A stretch of 64,000 nt of DNA, from positions 8,001,501 through 8,065,500 of the forward strand of contig NZ_JANADR010000001.1 of assembly GCF_024199925.1 (NCBI RefSeq), in the 5' to 3' direction. Numbering within the stretch: the first letter of the stretch is position 1; every line of letters starts with the position of its first letter. The notes under the pieces were generated by a model. It was not told the DNA's origin. It did no database searches and saw only the letters and a list, made by a program, of their open reading frames with translations. This document shows, one piece after another, positions 46,676-55,759 of this stretch. The stretch comes from Bradyrhizobium sp. CCGUVB1N3. Its GTDB lineage: Bacteria; Pseudomonadota; Alphaproteobacteria; Rhizobiales; Xanthobacteraceae. A program made the translations under genes and the position numbers.

Positions 46676-47599
46676 ATGACCGACGCTAATGCGACCGACA
46701 CGGAACTCTCGCCCGACCGGGACTTCGCAGTCCGTCGACGACTATTCTTTCTCGAGGTGAGCACCAACCGTATTCAAGCGATGAATCCGGATGGTTCCGG
46801 TAGAAAGGTTATTGTCGCCGATTGTCAGCCTCCTGACGGAATCGCCATCGATGTCGGCAATAGTCACATCTATTGGACCAACATGGGGTCCGGTGTCGCC
46901 GTCAACGATGGTTCGATCGAGCGCGCAAATATCGATGGAAGCGCTCGCAAAGTCATCGTTCCGCCCGGCGTCACGTTCACACCGAAGCAGATCCAGATCG
47001 ATCGGAGAGGCGGCAAGCTCTACTGGTGTGACCGCGAAGGGATGCAGGTTATGCGGTGCAATCTCGACGGCTCTGAGATAGAGACGCTGATCGAGGCAGG
47101 CTGCGGTGACATGGACCGGCGCGACCCGACCAGGTGGTGCATCGGCGTCACGATCGACACCGAGCGCCGCAAAATCTACTGGTCGCAAAAAGGTCCTGAC
47201 AATGCCGGCCGGGGCCGTATCTTCCGCGCCGACATTGACATCCCCAGGGGTGAACACCCGGCAAACCGCTCCGACATCGAGGTGCTGTTCAATGGCTTGC
47301 CGGAACCGATTCACCTTGAATTCGATCTGGCGAACCGCGTGCTCTATTGGACCGACCGCGGTGATCCTCCGCGTGGCAACACAGTCAATCGCGCGCGTGT
47401 CGACATAAGGACGGAGCCTGAGATCCTGATCACGCACCTGATGGAGGGTATCGGCATCGCGCTCGACGTTGCCGGCAACCAGATGTTCATCACAGACCTC
47501 GCCGGTTCGATCTATTCCGCCGATCTCGATGGAAAGAACAAACGCAATCTCCTTTGGTCTCAGGGAAATTTCACCGGCATCGGGTATGCCGAAATATAA
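46676..47599 (+). CDS. YWTD-type beta-propeller protein
   Basis: The protein of 307 residues is made of repeated units carrying I-Y-W-T-N, L-Y-W-C-D, I-Y-W-S-Q and L-Y-W-T-D, each followed by a D-G-S- or D-G-x-like turn. This is the pattern of six-bladed YWTD propellers, as in LDL-receptor modules and some bacterial lactonase-like proteins. No signal peptide is seen, so it is probably cytoplasmic. GGGAGGGAG stands before ATG 46676. In context, a lactonase-like or binding role in the catabolic module is possible but unproven. Confidence 0.8.
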   Translation: MTDANATDTELSPDRDFAVRRRLFFLEVSTNRIQAMNPDGSGRKVIVADCQPPDGIAIDVGNSHIYWTNMGSGVAVNDGSIERANIDGSARKVIVPPGVTFTPKQIQIDRRGGKLYWCDREGMQVMRCNLDGSEIETLIEAGCGDMDRRDPTRWCIGVTIDTERRKIYWSQKGPDNAGRGRIFRADIDIPRGEHPANRSDIEVLFNGLPEPIHLEFDLANRVLYWTDRGDPPRGNTVNRARVDIRTEPEILITHLMEGIGIALDVAGNQMFITDLAGSIYSADLDGKNKRNLLWSQGNFTGIGYAEI

Positions 47600-48036
47600 C
47601 CATCGAGGAATTGAAATGACCGGAAACAAGCCGGTTTCGACCACGCGCCGTCGTCGGCACCAACCTGTTGGCACGAGCTGGACGGCGCTGTTTGCCACAA
47701 GAGCACAGATCGTCGCAAACGCCATGGCACTGAAGGCAGAAGGCACGCCGAGGCAGTTCGCGGCGTCCGACGCCCAAGCGGTTGGGCCTCGCGTCCGAAG
47801 CGCCGCTCTCGACCCGCAAAGTTCGCGACCTCACCCGCATAAGGTGCCGACGGCACCGTTCTCGTCCGGAACAACGAGCCCGAACGGCTCAAACGACCGG
47901 GATGAACGCCAGGTGTTGGAGGCTTCGACTTGCCGCAGAGGTCACTTGCCTGGACGTCTAGCATCAAAGCGTTCTTGAGCGAAGTGGTCAGATCCGCCCA
48001 TAAGTGACTTCAGCAGTCGATGTCAGGAGACGAAGT
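47600..48036. other. Gap of uncertain content
   Basis: A plus-strand frame from about 47616 (M-T-G-N-K-P-V-S) runs to 47978 but has low-complexity Arg/Ser/Pro composition and no family motif; frames on the other strand overlap it. I treat the segment as noncoding or decayed. Confidence 0.4.
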
Positions 48037-48930
48037 ATGAACTTTGAGCGCAAGGTCATTGTCACGATTGCGCCAACGGGAGGCGTGGTGAAAAAAGCTC
48101 AAAACCCGCACCTTCCGACCCAGCCCAGCGAGATCGCCGAGGATGTGTACAGGTGCTACGATGCGGGCGCATCTATTGTGGCATTGCATGCGCGCAGGCA
48201 GGACGATGGCGCGACCTGTAGTTCGGAGATCTACCAGGACATCAACTCCCGGATCCTGACAAAGTGCGGCATCATCATCAATAACAGCACGGGCGGGGGC
48301 ATCGATGGAGATATGGTGCGATCCATAGGGCCCGGGCTCGATGAGGTTATATTCGAACAGCGTCTAAAAGGCTTCGAAGCCGGCGCTGACATGGCGACAT
48401 TTGGCGCTCATACCGTTCTGGCCAGCTTTGGTGGCCGTGAGATTGTCGTTAACACCTCGCCCAGCCGCTGCAACATCATGGCAAAACGATTCCAAAAGAC
48501 GGGCATCAAGCCTGAATGGGAATGTTTCTCACTTGCTCATCTTCTCCAAGATCCGATACGCCTTATCAATAAAGGGTTCGACAAGCCGCCCTATTGGATC
48601 AATTTCGTTCTTGGCGCCGATCGCGGAATCCAGGGGGGATTGCCGTACACTCCGCAGATTCTCGACATGCTCATCGGGAATCTTCCAAAAGGAGCGATGT
48701 TTTGCGTTAGCGGGGTCGGTCGAGCTCAGTTGCTGGCAACCACTCATGCGGTGCTCGCCGGCGGCCACGTTCGCGTCGGACTCGAAGACAATCTGTACCT
48801 CGAGCCGGGTATACTTGCCACTAACGTGCGGCTTGTCGAAAGAGCGGTAAGAATTATCCGAGAACTCGGGTACGAGCCCGCCACCGCAGTGGAAGCGCGC
48901 ACGATGCTCGGGCTTGCGCCACCCAAATAG
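48037..48930 (+). CDS. BKACE family (DUF849) beta-keto acid cleavage enzyme
   Basis: The protein of 297 residues has the BKACE TIM-barrel signature: K-V-I-V-T-I-A-P-T-G near the start, G-A-S-I-V-A-L-H-A-R (zinc-binding His), N-S-T-G-G-G, and later G-H-V-R-V-G-L-E-D-N. Members condense a beta-keto acid with acetyl-CoA to give acetoacetate and a CoA ester, the substrate depending on the protein. AGGAGAC precedes ATG 48037. Linked with a CoA-transferase and a carrier, it points to breakdown of a beta-keto acid. The specific substrate is unknown. Confidence 0.88.
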   Translation: MNFERKVIVTIAPTGGVVKKAQNPHLPTQPSEIAEDVYRCYDAGASIVALHARRQDDGATCSSEIYQDINSRILTKCGIIINNSTGGGIDGDMVRSIGPGLDEVIFEQRLKGFEAGADMATFGAHTVLASFGGREIVVNTSPSRCNIMAKRFQKTGIKPEWECFSLAHLLQDPIRLINKGFDKPPYWINFVLGADRGIQGGLPYTPQILDMLIGNLPKGAMFCVSGVGRAQLLATTHAVLAGGHVRVGLEDNLYLEPGILATNVRLVERAVRIIRELGYEPATAVEARTMLGLAPPK

Positions 48931-49156
48931 TCCGGTATCGACAGTTTCCCAATCGGAAGATGACTCGTTGATCCGATGAGCGGCTCTCGACAGGTCCAGA
49001 GCATGAGCGCCAATCGTGCAAAGTGTTGTTGATCTTTGAAAATGAGCGATCGGCCACCTGTGGCAAAGATCCTCAAGTTTCAGCCTGGTATCGCCGCGCA
49101 GCTTCGGTCCTCGAAAAAGGACGTGTCGTCGGCGTCAATTTGTAGGAGCAGAACGA

Positions 49157-50479
49157 GTGGTAGTCTCCGTTGCTGCCCAATGTCATGCCAACCATGAGGC
49201 GAGCTCTAACCTGGTCGCGAGCGCTGTTGCCAAAAACACGCGGCGGCTGGTGCCACTTTTGGGTCTTGCCTATCTCTTCAACAACCTTGACCGGACCAGC
49301 GTCGGCATCGCTGCACTGCAGATGAACGAAGCCATTGGCTTGAGCGCCTCACAATTCGGCTGGGGCGCGGGGATCCTTTTCTTTGGTTACTGCATGCTGG
49401 AAGTTCCCAGCAACATGATGATGTATCGTTTCGGCGCGCGCCGCTGGCTCGCCCGCATCATGGTGACCTGGGGCCTTGCAGCCGCGGCGACGGCGTTCGC
49501 CGTTGGACCATACAGTTTCTACGTGATCCGCTTCCTTCTGGGTGTGTTTGAAGCAGGCTTCTTCCCCGGCGCCATTTGGTACATCTCAATTTGGTTTCCG
49601 GCGCGAACCCGAACGGGCGTTCTTGCCTGGTTCATGGCTGCAACACCGCTGTCCGCGTTGATCGGCAATCCAGTCTCGGCTTTGCTATTAGAAATGGACG
49701 GGGTGTGGAGACTGGCCGGCTGGCGGTGGATGTTTTTGATCGAAGGCCTACCGGCCTGCCTGCTCGGGGTTCTATGCCTCGTCCTGCTTGCCGACACGCC
49801 GGACAAGGCCTCGTGGCTGACGCCCACCGAGCGTGATGCGTTGCTGAACGAGCTCGCAACGGAGAAGGACAAGAAGGTCAAAAAGGATCTCTGGGCCGCG
49901 ATGAAGGACGTCCGCGTGCTCAAGTTGACGGGCATCACTTTCGCGTTTACGGTCGGTTCTTATGGGATCGGCGTCTGGCTCCCCCTGATGCTAAAGAGCC
50001 ACAACTTGAACAACACGCAGGTCGGTTGGCTCTCGGCCGTGCCCTATCTCTTTGTTACGATTGGCATGTTGTACTGGGCGCGCCGTGTCGATCGTAAGGG
50101 GTACAGGATCTACAACCTGATCGCCGCATTGATGCTTGGCGCGACCGGACTTGTCGTTTCGGTGATGCTCACCTCGCTCGTGTCGGCGCTCACATGCATG
50201 ACGCTTGCTCTGATCGGCACGATCTCCGCGTGGACAATCCTCTACACGATGCCGCAGAGTTTCCTTGTCGGCGCTGCTGCTGCCGGAGGCATCGCATTCA
50301 TCAATTCTATTGGTGCCTTTGGCGCCTTCGTCGGTCCGTACATTGTTGGCGTTCTGAAGGATGCGACGGGATCCTTTGATATCGGTATGATCGCAATGGC
50401 ATTCATCCTGGTTGTTGCAACCGGCATCGCCAGCAGCCTTAGACCGGTGGCTACGTATGGTGATGACTTTCCTTTCTGA
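49157..50479 (+). CDS. MFS transporter, anion:cation symporter type
   Basis: The protein of 440 residues has about 12 membrane segments and the family pattern L-A-Y-L-F-N-N-L-D-R-T-S-V-G and G-V-F-E-A-G-F-F-P-G-A of the ACS group (phthalate, tartrate and similar organic acid carriers). The start is GTG 49157 after AGGAGCAG. It lies 226 bases after the BKACE gene and is probably part of the same catabolic module, importing the organic acid. Confidence 0.88.
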   Translation: MVVSVAAQCHANHEASSNLVASAVAKNTRRLVPLLGLAYLFNNLDRTSVGIAALQMNEAIGLSASQFGWGAGILFFGYCMLEVPSNMMMYRFGARRWLARIMVTWGLAAAATAFAVGPYSFYVIRFLLGVFEAGFFPGAIWYISIWFPARTRTGVLAWFMAATPLSALIGNPVSALLLEMDGVWRLAGWRWMFLIEGLPACLLGVLCLVLLADTPDKASWLTPTERDALLNELATEKDKKVKKDLWAAMKDVRVLKLTGITFAFTVGSYGIGVWLPLMLKSHNLNNTQVGWLSAVPYLFVTIGMLYWARRVDRKGYRIYNLIAALMLGATGLVVSVMLTSLVSALTCMTLALIGTISAWTILYTMPQSFLVGAAAAGGIAFINSIGAFGAFVGPYIVGVLKDATGSFDIGMIAMAFILVVATGIASSLRPVATYGDDFPF

Positions 50480-50792
50480 GCGGGCCGCCTGAGTAGAGGC
50501 CCCTCCAACCAATCGTTAAGCCGCAGCGTAGCGTCTGCTGAACGACCGATTGGAAATCGCTGCTGCTTCTCACGTCGTCTGAAACGGTCCTCACCGGGCT
50601 CCTTGCAGATGCAATTGGCCGCGCCCGCGCATCTCGCTGCCAAGTGACCCAGCGAGGCTGCAATGGGCGCGACCGGCTCACTCAGCGGAAATGCGAGTTG
50701 TCGGAGTTCCTCCATTGAAGCGAATGCATTTGATCCAGAAACGGATCGGCATTCCGCCAAATGAACGCAACTCTAACTACCGAGCTCACGCA
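50480..50792. other. Short gap between convergent genes
   Basis: It lies between the 3' ends of the MFS gene and metE. No clear terminator hairpin with a T-run was found on either strand. Confidence 0.4.
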
Positions 50793-53123
50793 TCAAGACG
50801 CCTTGCGAAGTTCGCGTGCCGCCGCGACCATGTTGACGAGCGCCGGACGGACCTCCTCCCATTTGCGGGTCTTCAGGCCGCAATCAGGATTGATCCAGAG
50901 CTGCGAGTCCGACAGACGTTGGCGGGCCAAGGCGATGAGATCTCCGATCTCAGTGGCTTCGGGAACGCGCGGCGAGTGGATGTCATAGACGCCGGGGCCG
51001 ATGTCGTTGGGGTATTTGAAGGCCGTGAACGCATCGAGCAGCTCCATCTTCGAACGCGACGTCTCGATCGAGATGACATCTGCGTCCATCGCGGCAATTG
51101 CATCGATGATGGCGTTGAACTCCGAATAGCACATGTGGGTGTGGATCTGCGTCGCATCTGCGACGCCGCAGGAGCAGATGTGGAAGCTTTCCACTGCCCA
51201 GTCGAGATAGGCCTTCCAGTCGGATCGGCGCAGCGGCAAGCCTTCGCGTAGCGCGGCCTCGTCGATCTGGATCATGGTCGCGCCGGCCTTTTCGAGGTCG
51301 CCGACCTCGTCGCGGATCGCAAGCGCGATCTGGCGGCAGGTCTCGCTGCGCGGTACGTCATCGCGGACGAATGACCAGTTCAGGATCGTCACCGGCCCGG
51401 TGAGCATTGCTTTCATCGGTTTCTTGGTCAGCGATTGCGCGTAGCGCCACCATTCGACAGTCATGGGCTTCGGTCGCGAGACATCGCCGAACAGAACCGG
51501 CGGGCGAACGTAACGCGAGCCGTAGGACTGCACCCAGCCGTGTTGGGTGAACACGAAGCCGGAGAGCTGCTCGCCGAAATACTGCACCATGTCGTTGCGC
51601 TCGAATTCGCCATGCACGAGCACGTCGAGGCCGATGTCTTCCTGCCACTGCACCGTACGGGCCGTCTCCGCCTTGAGGAATTGCTCGTATTGCGCGTCCG
51701 TCAGTTTGCCCTTGGCATGAGCAGCGCGAGCGTTGCGAACGTCGGCGGTCTGCGGGAACGAGCCGATCGTCGTCGTCGGAAAGGCCGGCAGACCAAAGCG
51801 CTTGCGCTGGACCTCTGCGCGGTTGGCAAAGGCGCTGGTACGGCGGCGCATCGTGTCGTCGATCGCTGCCATTCTCGGTGCAACGATCGCGTCGTGGATT
51901 TTCGGGGAGGTCTCGCGCGCCGTCGCCACCAGATCGGATGCGGCCAGGGCGGCTGCGACACTCGCCTCGCCTGCGAGCGCCTTCGCAAGGACCGTGAGCT
52001 CGCCGATCTTCTGCACCGAGAAGGCAAGCCAGCTCTTCACGTCCGGATCGAGATCGGTCTCGAGCTCAAGATCGATTGGGACATGCAGGAGCGAGCAGGA
52101 GGGCGCGAGCTGCACGCGATCCCTGCCGAACGTTGCAATGACGGGTTTGAACCGCTCGATCAATGCCGATAGGTCTGAACGCCACACGTTGCGGCCATCG
52201 ATGACGCCGAGCGAAACCACGAGGTCCGCGCGGGCGCCGCATTCAATCTGGCTCAATTGTTGGGGAGCGCGGATAAGATCGACGTGCAGTCCAGCCACAG
52301 GCAGCTCCAGAGCGGTCGCCAGGTTGTCGCCGATCGCCCCGAAATAGGTGGCCAGCATGATCTTGATGTCAGGTACCTCCTTGGCGAGACACCCATAAGC
52401 CCGCTGAAGCGCATTCCGCGTGGTCTCGTCGAGATCAAGCACCAGACACGGCTCGTCAAGCTGGACCCACTCGGCTCCGCGTTTCGCCAGCTCCTTGAGA
52501 ACCTCGACATAGACTGGCAGGAGACTATCGAGCAGCGAGATCGGATCAAACGCCAGATCAGCGCTCTTGCCGAGCTTCAGGAAGGTGACCGGTCCAACCA
52601 GAACCGGACGCGTTTGATAGCCAAGGGCTTTCGCCTCCTCATATTCCTCGATCGGCTTTCGGGAGGAGAGCCTGAAGGTCTGACCTTTATAGAATTCGGG
52701 CACCATGTAATGGTAGTTGGTATCGAACCACTTGGTCATCTCCTGCGCGGCGGACCCGCCGGCGTCATTGGGGTGACTGCTATTTGCTTCATGCTCCCCG
52801 CCTTGAGAGCCGCGCGCCATGGCGAAATAGGTCTTCAGCGGGACCGGACCTGCCTCCCAGCCATACGCCTCGGGAATGGCGCCCACCATGACGCTCGTGT
52901 CGAGAACCTGATCATAGAGTGAAAAGTCATTTGAGGGGATGACGGTGACGCCAAGCGAGTGCTGGCGCGCCCAGTTGGCGACACGAAGTCCGGCCGCAGC
53001 TTCAAGAAGCTGCCGGCTGCTGATCTTGCCGGCCCAGTAGCCTTCGAGTGCCAATTTGAGTTCGCGGCGTGGCCCGATACGTGGCGTGCCGAGAGTTGCG
53101 ACAGGAAGTGAGAGAAGAGACAT
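50793..53123 (-). CDS. metE: Cobalamin-independent methionine synthase
   Basis: The protein of 776 residues transfers a methyl group from 5-methyltetrahydropteroyl-triglutamate to homocysteine. It has the expected two-domain length. The N-terminal domain begins with T-L-G-T-P-R-I-G-P-R-R-E-L-K, and the C-terminal catalytic domain has zinc ligands in H-M-C-Y-S-E-F and N-P-D-C-G-L-K-T-R. ATG 53123 is chosen as the family start; the longer frame upstream overlaps the riboswitch. A cobalamin riboswitch in the leader should switch the gene off when B12 is available, since a B12-dependent MetH can then do the job. Confidence 0.96.
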   Translation of the reverse strand: MSLLSLPVATLGTPRIGPRRELKLALEGYWAGKISSRQLLEAAAGLRVANWARQHSLGVTVIPSNDFSLYDQVLDTSVMVGAIPEAYGWEAGPVPLKTYFAMARGSQGGEHEANSSHPNDAGGSAAQEMTKWFDTNYHYMVPEFYKGQTFRLSSRKPIEEYEEAKALGYQTRPVLVGPVTFLKLGKSADLAFDPISLLDSLLPVYVEVLKELAKRGAEWVQLDEPCLVLDLDETTRNALQRAYGCLAKEVPDIKIMLATYFGAIGDNLATALELPVAGLHVDLIRAPQQLSQIECGARADLVVSLGVIDGRNVWRSDLSALIERFKPVIATFGRDRVQLAPSCSLLHVPIDLELETDLDPDVKSWLAFSVQKIGELTVLAKALAGEASVAAALAASDLVATARETSPKIHDAIVAPRMAAIDDTMRRRTSAFANRAEVQRKRFGLPAFPTTTIGSFPQTADVRNARAAHAKGKLTDAQYEQFLKAETARTVQWQEDIGLDVLVHGEFERNDMVQYFGEQLSGFVFTQHGWVQSYGSRYVRPPVLFGDVSRPKPMTVEWWRYAQSLTKKPMKAMLTGPVTILNWSFVRDDVPRSETCRQIALAIRDEVGDLEKAGATMIQIDEAALREGLPLRRSDWKAYLDWAVESFHICSCGVADATQIHTHMCYSEFNAIIDAIAAMDADVISIETSRSKMELLDAFTAFKYPNDIGPGVYDIHSPRVPEATEIGDLIALARQRLSDSQLWINPDCGLKTRKWEEVRPALVNMVAAARELRKAS

Positions 53124-53237
53124 AGCTTTAACCCCATTATGGTGGGGGCAAAGGCCATGGCGGACGCGGGCAGGAGGGGCTGCGAAAGCGCCTGCTGCTT
53201 GGCGTACCACCGGACACCCCGCCCGTGGACGTTTATG

Positions 53238-53435
53238 TTGTCGGGGCAGGTCTCCTGGCTCGCGGGTCATCGTCTGCATCCGGCCTTCCCGAAGCATCTG
53301 CTTCAGTGACACGTATGGATGCGGACTCGCCGCTTACAGTTGCGGGGGCAGCGCCGGCATTACTTCAATCCTGAACGGATCGTGAGTGCACCGGCTTCCC
53401 TCTTAGCTCCAGATCGAGCGAGACCTGGAGAACCT
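53238..53435 (-). promoter_or_regulatory. Cobalamin (B12) riboswitch in the metE leader
   Basis: On the minus strand the leader contains the B12 box AGCCAGGAGACCTGCC (53245-53260), preceded in the expected order by GCCGGTG, GCTGCCCCCGCAACTGTAAGC, GTCACTG and GGGAAGGCCGG, all conserved elements of the adenosylcobalamin riboswitch. It ends about 115 bases before the metE start. Control of B12-independent enzymes by this element is well known. Confidence 0.93.
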
Positions 53436-53440
53436 CGACG

Positions 53441-53994
53441 CCTTCGATTTATCTGCAACCGGGGCGGTACGTCAACCTCTGAGGAGGACCACCTTTTCTG
53501 CGGCATGCTGCCGCGAATACGGCCTCAACAATGGAGGTCACTCCAAACGAACAGCTTGACGACGGGGTGCAAAACCAAATTTTGACCAGCGCCCCTGACG
53601 GCCATTGTTGTCGATAGGCTTGGCAGCCCTGTCCTTCCGATCTCAAGCGTTCTCATGTCCTTATCCAACGCCATGAGTTTCTTGTTCGTTCGGCACAGGG
53701 CGGCAATTTCTGCATCGATCGTCCAGCGAAGTCTAAACCTTTGCGCTCCGGTCAACTACCAATGTTAGCAATTGATCGAACCGGCAGATCGGTCAATCAT
53801 GGAATGAAAGACCGTCACATAGGCCACACCTCACCTGTCGCAGACCCCGTTAAGAGCGCACGAGGGTGGCTTGTCGCCGTCACCGTGGAGTTTGACGGAC
53901 CCGCTATGCGGTCCAGCAATTTGGCGTTCGACAGCCCCTATCGCAACCGAGCAGCTGGTCTGGCGAACAAGCCGCGAATTTGGAGAGTGCCGCT
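53441..53994. other. Gap containing the metE promoter
   Basis: It lies between the riboswitch and the divergent dioxygenase gene. The minus-strand frame at 53525-53755 (76 codons) has a charged helical composition, but no family is recognised and it is not supported. Confidence 0.4.
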
Positions 53995-54925
53995 ATGATT
54001 GCAACGGGCCTGTCGGATAATGTCATTCCTCGCGCCGACATCGTCAAACGCGCAGCGCGCATCGGAGCGGAAATCCGAAACATCAAGCTGTCGGGCGATC
54101 TACCGGACCAGACGATCGCCGCAATCAACGAGCTGCTGCTCGAGAACAAGGTGATCTTTTTTCGCGACCAGGGTCATCTCGACGACGCCGAAGCAGGAGC
54201 GCTTTGCTCTTCGTTTCGGAAGTCCGGCATGTCATCCGACGCTCGGTGCCATTAAGGGGACGGCGTCGATTATCGAGCTTGATTCGGTCCGCGCCGGCAG
54301 CCGGGCCGACCTGTGGCACACCGATGGGACCTTCGTCGATGGCTACCCTAAGATTGCGGTGCTGCGAGGCGTTGTGATGCCACCGTTCGGTGGCGATACG
54401 GTCTGGTCAAACACCGTCACAGCCTACCTCGACTTGGCACCGCCGCTGCAACGGCTTGCGGACAAGCTCTGGGCCGTTCACAGCAACGCCTTCGACTACG
54501 CAATAATGCCCCGCGCCAGCGAGCTCGACAAGAAGCACTTGGACGAAGTCTTCACCAAAACGATCTATCAGACTGAGCATCCAGTCGTGCGCGTCCACCC
54601 CGAGACTGGCGAACGCACGCTGCTCCTCGGCGCCCTGGTGCAACGTTTTGTTGGCATCCCGAAATACGACGGCCAGAAGCTGTTTGATCTGTTTCAGTCT
54701 CATATCACGGCGCTCGAAAACACCGTGCGCTGGAGTTGGAAGGAAGGTGATGTGGCGATGTGGGACAATCGCGCCACACAACACTACGCGGTGAACGATT
54801 ACGGCGATCAGCATCGGGTCGTTCGTCGCGCCACCGTCGCTGGCGAGGTACCCGTCAGCATCGATGGTCAGAACAGCGTAACGCGCATCAAGAGAGCAAA
54901 AGAGCCGGCCGCGAAGGTCGCCTAG
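53995..54925 (+). pseudogene. TauD/TfdA family dioxygenase with one frameshift
   Basis: ATG 53995 has GGAGAG upstream. The first 66 or so residues (I-F-F-R-D-Q-G-H-L) are in one frame, which then stops at 54255. From about 54206 the expected sequence (A-L-R-F-G-S-P, then W-H-T-D-G-T-F with the iron-binding H-x-D) continues in the next frame to 54925, with the second histidine in Q-H-Y-A-V-N-D-Y and R-R-A-T. A single inserted base near 54200 explains it. Such enzymes use 2-oxoglutarate and iron to hydroxylate sulfonates or carboxylates. All metal ligands remain, so the break may be recent, or a sequencing error. Confidence 0.75.
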
Positions 54926-55759
54926 CCGGCCCACAGGATTGACCGCGGTCCGGCCGATGCAAACTCTGCCTTTGTCACCCATCCCTGTATGCAGCATCGG
55001 CAGCTCGACGATGTCATTGAAAGCCATCGTGCCAGCTCTTAACCCAAGAGCGGCATGGATTCCCGGAGAGGTCGCATCGGGTTGATGGAGCTGCGTAGAC
55101 CTGCAATGGACGAACCGCAAGAACGCGGGTTTTGTCGCGTCAGCACAGGCGCTCTTCATTCGAAAGAATGTCCTCCTTTAGGTTCCTGCGCGTCTCTCGA
55201 TCGGTTTTCTCCCGCGTATTGGCCTCGACACTTGCCGAGCCGCCGCGCCTTCTGAACCAGAGTCAGCACGTTTCGTTGGTCTTGGGCGAGCTCGAATGCC
55301 GTCCAATCCCATAGCTATGGCTATTCAGTAGATTGAAGATGGGTCGTCTATCCGCGCAAATCTATCGCGCATCAGCAAAACCGGCTTGCCGCTCTGCAAG
55401 CGCTTCCGCGGTGGTCGATCCCATGTCTTTGCGAAGCACGCTATGAGCGGGAAAGCCAACCTCTTCCAGCAGACGATCCGACGACTTCGTGGCGACCACG
55501 CCAAGAGCGTGCTTTGCGCGTCTCAGTGTCTGTAACGAGCCGACGTCCTGAAATGGTTTTTGCATCCACCTCTCGGAGCGGAATGCCTGGAGAAGCGAAT
55601 ATTCAATCGAACGCGCTGTCCGTTGGAAATTGAGCACGCGAATCGATAAGCAGCGCCTTACCCCCGGTCACCTGCCAACCTTGGCAATTGATGCAGCCGG
55701 CGGGCACATGGCAATCGTGCGTCAACGAGAGTGGTGCCCCTCACGTCAAGGAAGTCGGG
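54926..55759. other. Gap with one doubtful minus-strand frame
   Basis: The minus-strand frame 55362-55637 (91 codons) has a plausible composition but no recognised family and may be a gene fragment. The rest shows no convincing gene. Confidence 0.4.

Noticed and set aside
47616-47978. Plus-strand frame after the beta-propeller gene
   Set aside because: Low-complexity Arg/Ser/Pro content without a recognisable domain; not supported as a gene.
54407-55159. Minus-strand frame of 250 codons opposite the dioxygenase
   Set aside because: It overlaps the clear TauD-like sequence and has no family features.
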